Origin: Roseovarius halotolerans
GTDB taxonomy: Bacteria; Pseudomonadota; Alphaproteobacteria; Rhodobacterales; Rhodobacteraceae
Direction of reading: 5' to 3'
Length of the DNA: 64,000 bases
NCBI RefSeq assembly: GCF_900172255.1
Contig: NZ_FWFU01000002.1
Coordinates: 496,001 to 560,000, forward strand
The notes beneath the pieces are model-generated. The model did not search any database. It was not told the origin of the DNA and was given only the letters and a program-made list of their open reading frames with translations. Below are positions 35,129-41,471 of this stretch, piece after piece; the first letter of the stretch is position 1; each line of letters starts with the position of its first letter. The position numbers and the translations under genes are program-made.

Positions 35129-35454
35129 GTTTATCAACTCCCTCGTTCTGATCGCTCCGCCGCCTTCTGCTTGTTATTCCGCGGCAGAATGACGCATGAT
35201 AGCATGAAGCATTGGTGATATTTTCCCATATTTGCGATTTTGACGGATCATTTCACTGTCAATGTCGCTTTTTGAAGATCAAATGCGTCGATTTACCGGA
35301 AATTGCCGACCGCCCCCTTGACATGAACAAGACCTGCGCAAGGCCGGGTGCGGGCGGCGCGGTCATCGCGCCGGGCAGCGGCGCGCCATGCAGGCAGATG
35401 TTGAAGTCGCGGGGCAGTTCGTCGCATATGAATGTCTGACCAAGGAGGCGCGCC
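35129..35454. other. Divergent intergenic region, relatively AT-rich
   Basis: These 326 bases separate the stress/symporter genes (minus) from the DUF442 phosphatase gene (plus). The middle (35205-35300) is AT-rich and holds a short palindrome TTTGA-AGA-TCAAA (35271-35283) and a consensus -35 TTGACA at 35318-35323 with no convincing -10 at 17 bases. I see no RNA gene and no reading frame with protein-like character. It probably carries the two divergent promoters. Confidence 0.5.
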
Positions 35455-35871
35455 ATGGACATACGCAGGATTACCGGGGACATCTCGGTCAGCCCTCAGA
35501 TCTCGCCGGGCGATATTCCGGCCATCGCGGCAGCGGGGTTCCGCTCGGTGCTCTGCAACCGGCCCGATGACGAGGAACCCGGACAGCCAGATTACGCGGC
35601 GGTGGCCGAGGCGGCACGCGATGCCGGGCTCGAGGTCCGCTCGGTGCCGATCCCGCTGGGGCCGACCCCGGCGGCGACGATCCGCGACTTCGCCCGCGCG
35701 CTTGACGAGATGGAACGCCCGGTGCTGGCCTATTGCCGCTCGGGGACGCGCTGCACGATGCTCTGGAGCATGGTCAGCTACGAGGCGCTGGGCGGTGACG
35801 AGGTCATCCGCAGGGCGCGGGCGGCGGGCTATGACATGGCGGGGCTGATCCGCCAGATCGAACGGGGCTGA
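35455..35871 (+). CDS. TIGR01244/DUF442 family phosphatase-like sulfur transferase
   Basis: A 138-residue protein of the DUF442/Blh N-domain family, a tyrosine-phosphatase fold. The P-loop is CRSGTRCTMLW (Cys-x5-Arg), and the start RRITGDISVSPQISPGDI is typical. In relatives it is fused to a metallo-beta-lactamase sulfur dioxygenase and linked to H2S control; here it stands alone. AAGGAGG precedes the ATG by 8 bases. A kinase-like pseudo-homologue follows after 8 bases. Confidence 0.88.
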   Translation: MDIRRITGDISVSPQISPGDIPAIAAAGFRSVLCNRPDDEEPGQPDYAAVAEAARDAGLEVRSVPIPLGPTPAATIRDFARALDEMERPVLAYCRSGTRCTMLWSMVSYEALGGDEVIRRARAAGYDMAGLIRQIERG

Positions 35872-35879
35872 CCGGGGCG

Positions 35880-36611
35880 ATGACCGACTGGATCGCCATT
35901 GGCCGCGACGGCGCCGACATCAGCGCCCATGCGATGCGCGGCGCCAGCCTGATCAAGAGCACCCGCGCGCCCGACGAGGCCGGCGCGCTTGCGGCACTGG
36001 CATTCGAGGCCGCGCAGCAGGTCCGGATCGGTGACGGCGCCCCCGATCCCCTGCCCGCCCCGGTCCTGCCCGGTGCGGCGGGCGCTGCCCTGCCGGGTCT
36101 TGTGCAAAAAGCCCCGCCCGATGTGATCGCTGCCCGTGTGCGGCTGTGGATCGCGGGCCTGCTGGCGCGCCAGCCCGGCTGGGACGGGGTGGTCTGCGCG
36201 CTGGAGGACGGCATCAACCACTGGGTCCAGATCAGCGCGGGCGAGGCCGTGAGCGCGCAGAGCTTCCTTACGCCGCGGCTTGTGTCGGCGCTGGGCGGCA
36301 CCATGCCACCCGCGCCCGATGCGATCGCCGACAGCCTGAGCCGCCCCGAGAGGCTGGCGGCACATCTGCGCGCCGCCGAGGTCTCGAACCGGCCCGATGC
36401 CATCTCCGGCCATCTGATCGGCGTCGAACTGGCCGCCGCGCGGCCCTATTGGCTCGGGCAGCAGGTCGCCCTCATCGCGCCTGACGGCGCCGCTCCGGGG
36501 CTGGATCTGGCGCTGGGGGATCAGGGCGTTCCGGTCGAGCTCCACAGCCGGGAAAGCCTTCTGCCCGAGGGACTCGGCGCGCTGGCGCGGGCCTTCGGGC
36601 TGAACGGCTGA
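35880..36611 (+). CDS. Degenerate 2-dehydro-3-deoxygalactonokinase (DgoK)-like protein
   Basis: A 243-residue protein whose layout follows DgoK: a start DWIAIGRDGADISAHAM, a middle INHWVQISAGEAVSAQSFLT and the DgoK signature SGHLIGVELAAARPYWLGQQVALI. It is about 50-60 residues shorter than normal, and the ATP-phosphate loop of true kinases (DWGTSxLRA) is replaced by GRDGADISA, so kinase activity is doubtful. It starts 8 bases after the DUF442 gene, probably in the same operon. No galactonate genes are near. Confidence 0.7.
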   Translation: MTDWIAIGRDGADISAHAMRGASLIKSTRAPDEAGALAALAFEAAQQVRIGDGAPDPLPAPVLPGAAGAALPGLVQKAPPDVIAARVRLWIAGLLARQPGWDGVVCALEDGINHWVQISAGEAVSAQSFLTPRLVSALGGTMPPAPDAIADSLSRPERLAAHLRAAEVSNRPDAISGHLIGVELAAARPYWLGQQVALIAPDGAAPGLDLALGDQGVPVELHSRESLLPEGLGALARAFGLNG

Positions 36612-36614
36612 GCC

Positions 36615-36637
36615 CTTCTTCTGTTTGGAAATATCCC
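36615..36637 (+). repeat. 3'-end-associated dispersed repeat, copy 4
   Basis: CTTCTTCTGTTTGGAAATAT then CCC, starting 3 bases after the stop of the DgoK-like gene. It is the most divergent copy but keeps the CTTC-TCT-GGAAATA core and the same place and direction relative to the gene end. Confidence 0.45.
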
Positions 36638-36644
36638 AGGGAGC

Positions 36645-36664
36645 GCGAGGGACTGGTCCCTCGC
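36645..36664. terminator. Hairpin between convergent genes
   Basis: GCGAGGGAC and GTCCCTCGC are perfect 9-base inverted arms with almost no loop, lying between the DgoK-like gene (plus) and sitD (minus), next to repeat copy 4. There is no T tract, so it would act as a weak bidirectional end structure at most. Confidence 0.4.
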
Positions 36665-36674
36665 TCCTGCGCTC

Positions 36675-37601
36675 TCAGCCGGGCCGCTGCCCTGCCGGTG
36701 CGCGACAGGGGCCAAACAGCGCCGCCAGCAAGAGGATCACACCCGAGACGCTGGCGATCATGCCCGCGGCGCTGAGCGCATGCGTGCCCCCCAGCCAGAG
36801 CGGCCCATAGCCCGCCAGCACGTAGCCGAGCACCGCCGACAGGGTCGCAAAGCCGAGGCTCCACCAGATTTGCGTGCCAAGGCGGTCGGTCATCAGCCGC
36901 GCGGCGGCGGGCGGGCAGATGAACATGGCGATCACGATGATCGAGCCGACCGCGTCAAAGGCCGCCACCGCCGCCAGTGCCGCGAGGCTGACCAGGCCCA
37001 CGCCGATGGCACGCACCGGCAGGCCCAGCGTGCGGGCGAAACCCTCGTCGAAGGTCGACAGGACCAGGGGCCGCCATGACAGCAGCATGACCACCGCCAC
37101 GACCAGGAGCGTCAGGGCGATGCGCGGCAATTCGGGCGGCAGCGCCGCGAGGGCCTGGACATCCCAGAGCGAATCCCAGCCCGTCGCCTCGAGCCAGATC
37201 AGGCTTTCGAGATTGCCGTAAAGCGCGTGCTGCACGTCAAGATGCACACCCGATGTGTCGCTTTGTTCAAGCAGCAGCACACCGGCGGCGAACATGGTGG
37301 TAAAGACAACCCCCATCGCGGCGCCGGGCTCGATCCGGCCAAGGCGGCGGATGGTCTCGATCATCAGGACCGCGACAAGCGCCGCCGCGCCCGCGCCCAG
37401 CATCATCGGCCAGGCGGCGACGGTTCCGGTCACAAGGAAGGCCAACACGATACCGGGCAGGACCACATGGCTGATGGCATCGCCGATCAGCGCCTGACGG
37501 CGCAGCAGCAGGAAGTTCCCCGGCAACGCGCAGGCGATGGCCGCCAAGGTGCCGATCAGGATGGGGGGCAGCGACAGGGCGACGAACTCGGCGCCCATCA
37601 T
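36675..37601 (-). CDS. sitD: Manganese/iron ABC transporter permease (SitD-like)
   Basis: A 308-residue ABC-3 family permease with eight or nine helices. It shows the family blocks LLLRRQALIGDAISHVVLPGI and IVIAMFICPPAAARLMTDRL. It is the last gene of a four-gene metal uptake operon; its ATG overlaps the stop of the first permease gene (ATGA). With the second permease it forms the heterodimeric channel of a cluster 9 transporter. Manganese is the best guess from the binding protein and the operator upstream. Confidence 0.9.
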   Translation of the reverse strand: MMGAEFVALSLPPILIGTLAAIACALPGNFLLLRRQALIGDAISHVVLPGIVLAFLVTGTVAAWPMMLGAGAAALVAVLMIETIRRLGRIEPGAAMGVVFTTMFAAGVLLLEQSDTSGVHLDVQHALYGNLESLIWLEATGWDSLWDVQALAALPPELPRIALTLLVVAVVMLLSWRPLVLSTFDEGFARTLGLPVRAIGVGLVSLAALAAVAAFDAVGSIIVIAMFICPPAAARLMTDRLGTQIWWSLGFATLSAVLGYVLAGYGPLWLGGTHALSAAGMIASVSGVILLLAALFGPCRAPAGQRPG

Positions 37602-38512
37602 CGCCCCGCCCCCGGCGCGACGGCGCGGCGGCGGCGCAAGAGCGTCGCCAGCACCCCGCGGCGCGGTGCGGCCAGAAGCGAGAGCGCGAAAAGCGCGAAG
37701 GACAGAAGCACGATAAGCGGCCCGGTCGGCAGGCCCGGCGCGGTGGCCGACAGGGCCGCCCCGCCATAGCCCGAGATGCCGCCAAGAAGGCCCGAGAGCG
37801 CCAGGACATGATCGACGCGATCGCTCCAGAACCGGGCGGCGACGGGCGGGATGATCAGCAGGGCGACGATCAGGATCAGACCGACGATCTTGAGCCCGAT
37901 CACGGTGATCGCCATCGCAAGCCCCATTGCCGCGAGGTCGATGCGCCGCACGTTCAGCCCGCGGGCGACGGCGAAATCGGGATCGAAGGCGGCCAGGGTC
38001 ATCGGGCGGCGCAGCGCCAGAACCAGAGCGAGCACCAGCGCCCCCGCCAGGGCGATCACCAGGGCATCGCTGCGCAGCATCCCGGCGGTGGACCCGAGCA
38101 GGAAGGTTTCGAGCCCTGCCTGGCGCCCCGCGCTCATGGTCTGGATCACCGTCAGAAGGACCACCCCCGCGCCGAAGAACACCGACAGCACCGCGCCGAT
38201 GGCGGCGTCCTCGCCAAGGCGGGTGCGCCGGGTCAGCCAGCTGACGCAGAGCAGCCCCAGCCCCGCCGCAGCCGCCGCGCCAAGCAACAGCCCCGGCAGT
38301 GCGCGCCCGTCACCCCCCGCCATGACCATCGCGATGAAGGCAAGCCCGATGCCGGGCAGGGTCGCGTGGCTGACAGCGTCGCTGACAAGCGCGCGTTTGC
38401 CCAGGACCAGGAACACGCCCGTCACCCCCGCCGCCGCGCCCAGCAGCGCCGCGCCCAGCGTGACCAGGGTGGCGTTGTAGCCAAGTTGCAGCAAAAGCGC
38501 GTCAGTAAGCAT
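37598..38512 (-). CDS. sitC: Manganese/iron ABC transporter permease (SitC-like)
   Basis: A 304-residue ABC-3 permease, paralogous to the next gene. Typical text is FLVLGKRALVSDAVSHATLPGIGLAF and ILIVALLIIPPVAARFWSDR. The ATG at 38512 overlaps the end of the ATPase gene by 11 bases; a longer frame upstream was rejected because it is arginine-rich and lies fully inside the ATPase gene. It works with SitB and SitD in the inner membrane. Confidence 0.9.
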   Translation of the reverse strand: MLTDALLLQLGYNATLVTLGAALLGAAAGVTGVFLVLGKRALVSDAVSHATLPGIGLAFIAMVMAGGDGRALPGLLLGAAAAAGLGLLCVSWLTRRTRLGEDAAIGAVLSVFFGAGVVLLTVIQTMSAGRQAGLETFLLGSTAGMLRSDALVIALAGALVLALVLALRRPMTLAAFDPDFAVARGLNVRRIDLAAMGLAMAITVIGLKIVGLILIVALLIIPPVAARFWSDRVDHVLALSGLLGGISGYGGAALSATAPGLPTGPLIVLLSFALFALSLLAAPRRGVLATLLRRRRAVAPGAGR

Positions 38513-39323
38513 CGCGCGCCCCCGCTGCCCCGACCGGGTCTTGCGCCAGACGCCCGCCATAGGCCAGGTCGAGATTCTCGCGGCTGAAGGCGGTGGCGAC
38601 CGGCCCTTCGGCGATGGCGTGAACGTTCATCAGGAACACGCGGTCGAAATAGCCCGGCACGGTGGCAAGGTCGTGATGCACGGCAATGACGGTGCCGCCT
38701 TCAGCGACGATTTCCTTGAGGACGGCGATGATGGCGCGTTCGGTCGCCGCGTCGACCCCGGCGAAGGGTTCGTCGAGCATGTAGAGGTCCGCGCCCTGCG
38801 CCAGTGCGCGGGCAAGGAACACGCGTTGCTGCTGGCCGCCCGAGAGGCGGCCGATCTGGCGGTCGGCGAAATCCTCCATCCCGACGCGGGCAAGGCAGGA
38901 CATGGCCCGCGCCAGATGCGATGCACGCACCCGGCGCAGGAGGCCAAGCTCGCGATACATGCCCATCAGCACCACATCGAGCGCGCGGGCGGGGAACTCC
39001 CAGTCGATGGCGGCGCGCTGGGGTACATAGGCGATGCGGTGACGTTGCCGCGCCAGCGGCCTGCCCCAGCAGGTGACCTGCCCCGAGAGCGGCGTCACGA
39101 TCCCCAGGGCGGATTTCAGAAGCGTCGATTTTCCCGCCCCGTTGGGACCGATGATCGCGGTCATGGCACCGGAGCGGAAAGCGACGCTGACATCGTTGAC
39201 GGCAGGCATATCGCCGTAAGACACGGTGAGGCCGCTGATCGCCAGAGGGACCGACGGCGCATCACCGGCGGTCGCGGGAATGGCCGGTCTGACGGCCTCG
39301 GGGCGGGTGCTGTCGTGCTTCAT
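38502..39323 (-). CDS. sitB: Manganese/iron ABC transporter ATP-binding protein (SitB-like)
   Basis: A 273-residue ATPase of the metal ABC-3 transporter type. Walker A is GPNGAGKST, the signature is LSGGQQQRVFLARAL, Walker B is LYMLDEPFAG and the H-loop is VHHDL. ATG at 39323 was preferred to a GTG two codons upstream that overlaps the sitA stop, because GGCGGGA lies 8 bases before the ATG. The N-terminus carries about 30 extra residues before the ATPase core. Confidence 0.92.
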   Translation of the reverse strand: MKHDSTRPEAVRPAIPATAGDAPSVPLAISGLTVSYGDMPAVNDVSVAFRSGAMTAIIGPNGAGKSTLLKSALGIVTPLSGQVTCWGRPLARQRHRIAYVPQRAAIDWEFPARALDVVLMGMYRELGLLRRVRASHLARAMSCLARVGMEDFADRQIGRLSGGQQQRVFLARALAQGADLYMLDEPFAGVDAATERAIIAVLKEIVAEGGTVIAVHHDLATVPGYFDRVFLMNVHAIAEGPVATAFSRENLDLAYGGRLAQDPVGAAGARDAY

Positions 39324-39325
39324 GC

Positions 39326-40294
39326 TCACAATCCCGCCTGCAAGAGGCCATCCATGCCCCTCTCGGGGGCCTGACCGCCCAGCGCGGCGGCGATGGTGGT
39401 GACGTTGTGGTCGATCATGCCGATATAGGTGCCCTCGTAGCTGCCGGGCTTGCCCATCGCGTCGGAATAGAGGGAACCACCGATCCTGACTTCATGGTTC
39501 TGAGCGGCGGCGCCTTCGGCCAGTGCGCGCATATTGCGATCCGAGACGGAGGTTTCGACAAAGACCGCGCGGATGTCGCGCTCGGCCAGCAGGGTGGAAA
39601 GGGTGCGGATACGGTTCAGCCCGGCCTCGGATTCCGTCGAGATGCCCTGCACGCCGATCACCTCGAACCCGTAGGCGCGGCCGAAATAGCCGAATGCGTC
39701 ATGCGCCGTCATCAGAACACGGGATGCGGGCGGCACGGTCGAGAGCACCTCTTGCGCGTAGATGTCAAGCTGGGTGATGCGCGCAAGATAGGCGTCCGTG
39801 TTTGCGGCGAAAGTGTCGGCATGGGCGGGCGCAAGGGTGGTGAGCGCATCGCGCACGGCGCGCAGGACATGAACCCAGAGCGCGGGCGCCATCCAGACAT
39901 GGGGGTCAAAGCGCCCCTCGTATTCGTCATGCGCGATCCGCTGCGCGCGCGGCACGGCCTCGCCGACCGGGGTGGCGGTGCCACGGCGCGAGAGCTTGAG
40001 CAGCATGTCTTCCATCTGCGCCTCGAGATAGAGGCCATGCCAGAGGACGTGATCGGCACGGGTCAGCGCGACGATGTCGCTGCGGGTCTGGCGATAGGAA
40101 TGGGGATCGACGCCCGAGCCCATGAGTGCGCGCACATTCACGAGGTCACCGCCGATATTGCGCGCGGCGTCGGCGATCATGCCGGTGGTTGCCACGATGT
40201 CGAGCGCGGGCGGCGCGGCCCTTAGCGGCGTGGCCGCAAGCGCGAGGGCCGAAGCGGCCTGACCGAGGAGGCGGCGCCGGGAGAGACGGGTCAT
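39326..40294 (-). CDS. sitA: Manganese/iron-binding periplasmic protein (SitA-like)
   Basis: A 322-residue cluster 9 metal-binding protein. The signal has a twin-arginine-like start (RLSRRRLLGQAASALALAA) ending near LRAAPPA. Metal ligands are readable: His in DPHSY, His in WHGLY and DPHVW regions and Glu/Asp in VETSVSDRN and IGMIDHN. There is no His-rich loop, which argues against zinc and for Mn/Fe. The ATG at 40294 has GGAG upstream. It leads the sitABCD operon and has a 27-bp palindrome 61 bases upstream. Confidence 0.92.
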   Translation of the reverse strand: MTRLSRRRLLGQAASALALAATPLRAAPPALDIVATTGMIADAARNIGGDLVNVRALMGSGVDPHSYRQTRSDIVALTRADHVLWHGLYLEAQMEDMLLKLSRRGTATPVGEAVPRAQRIAHDEYEGRFDPHVWMAPALWVHVLRAVRDALTTLAPAHADTFAANTDAYLARITQLDIYAQEVLSTVPPASRVLMTAHDAFGYFGRAYGFEVIGVQGISTESEAGLNRIRTLSTLLAERDIRAVFVETSVSDRNMRALAEGAAAQNHEVRIGGSLYSDAMGKPGSYEGTYIGMIDHNVTTIAAALGGQAPERGMDGLLQAGL

Positions 40295-40354
40295 GAGGGC
40301 TCCGTTACTGACTGCGAACAGGGGAACTATGGGGCTGGGCAGGGCCGGAGTCAA

Positions 40355-40381
40355 TGCAATTGCGAATTATTCGCAATTGCA
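40355..40381. promoter_or_regulatory. 27-bp perfect palindrome, likely Mur/Fur operator of sitABCD
   Basis: TGCAATTGCGAA and TTCGCAATTGCA are perfect 12-base arms around TTA. The core TGCGAA-TTA-TTCGCA resembles alphaproteobacterial Mur/Fur boxes, and sitABCD is a known Mur target in Rhodobacter and rhizobia. It lies 61 bases before sitA. The divergent deoC gene starts 76 bases the other way, so it could also affect that promoter. Confidence 0.75.
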
Positions 40382-40456
40382 AGAAACAACGCGCGCGCTT
40401 GCCAAGTTTCCCGGCGCATGCGAGTCTGGCCCAGGGATTTTTCAGGACATGGCGGC

Positions 40457-41452
40457 ATGCCGATGCAGGGCTTCGGACAGGATCACGTCACGCAGTCGCC
40501 GCAAGCCGGGGGCTTGCGCAATGCGGGCATGGCGCTGGACATGGACTGGATCGGCGCGCTGCGGGTGAACGCGCCGGCGGTGAACCGGGCGGCGGCGGCC
40601 CTGCCCGCGCGGCGCGTCCTGACCGGCGAGCAGCGCGCGGCGTGGATGTGCAAGGCGGTGGCCTGCATGGACCTTACCACCCTCTCGGGCGACGACACGG
40701 CGGCGCGGGTTGCGCGGCTTTGCGCCAAGGCGCGCCAGCCGCTGCGACCGGACCTTCTGGAGGCGATGGGGATGGAGGGGCTGCGCGTGGGCGCGGTCTG
40801 TGTCTATCACGAGATGATCACACCCGCGCTCGAGGCGCTGGAGGGCACGGGCATTCCGGTGGCGGCGGTCTCGACCGGGTTTCCGGCGGGGCTGTCGCCG
40901 ATGCGCCTGCGCATCGCCGAGATCGAGGCCAGCGTCGCCGCCGGGGCGCAGGAGATCGACATCGTGATTTCGCGCCGACGGGTTCTGGAGGGGCGCTGGG
41001 AGGCGCTGCATGACGAGCTGCGGGCGTTTCGCGCGGCCTGCGGCGCGGCGCATATGAAGGCGATCCTTGCCACGGGAGAGCTGGGCGGTCTGCGCAACGT
41101 GGCGCGCGCGGCGATGGTGGCGATGATGGCCGGCGCGGATTTCATCAAGACCTCGACCGGGAAGGAGCCGGTGAACGCGACGCTGCCGGTGACGCTGGTG
41201 ATGTTGCGGATGATCCGCGACTATCACGAAAGGACCGGCTGGCGGGTGGGCATGAAACCGGCGGGCGGCATTTCAAAGGCGGGCGAGGCGCTGGCCTATC
41301 TTGCGATGCTGCGCGAGGAGCTGGGCCGCGAGTGGCTGTCGCCGGAGCTGTTTCGCTTCGGGGCGTCGTCCTTGCTGGCGGATATAGAACGGCAGCTTGA
41401 GCAGCATGTGAGCGGGCGGCCATCGGCGGGCTGGCGCCACGGGATCGGATGA
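40457..41452 (+). CDS. deoC: Deoxyribose-phosphate aldolase
   Basis: A 331-residue DeoC, which splits deoxyribose 5-phosphate to acetaldehyde and glyceraldehyde 3-phosphate. The Schiff-base lysine is in ADFIKTSTGK, the second lysine in RVGMKPAGGISK, and the acidic residue in EIDIVISRR. The ATG at 40457 has AGGA 9 bases upstream; other Met codons at 40418, 40463 and 40529 are possible starts. It is 19 bases before an ALDH16-like gene that would be expected to oxidise the acetaldehyde. Confidence 0.9.
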   Translation: MPMQGFGQDHVTQSPQAGGLRNAGMALDMDWIGALRVNAPAVNRAAAALPARRVLTGEQRAAWMCKAVACMDLTTLSGDDTAARVARLCAKARQPLRPDLLEAMGMEGLRVGAVCVYHEMITPALEALEGTGIPVAAVSTGFPAGLSPMRLRIAEIEASVAAGAQEIDIVISRRRVLEGRWEALHDELRAFRAACGAAHMKAILATGELGGLRNVARAAMVAMMAGADFIKTSTGKEPVNATLPVTLVMLRMIRDYHERTGWRVGMKPAGGISKAGEALAYLAMLREELGREWLSPELFRFGASSLLADIERQLEQHVSGRPSAGWRHGIG

Positions 41453-41471
41453 TGGAAGCGGGGACAGGAAC

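Noticed and set aside
35271..35283. Possible FNR-type site before the universal stress gene
   Set aside because: TTTGA-AGA-TCAAA is palindromic but its spacing does not fit TTGAT-N4-ATCAA.
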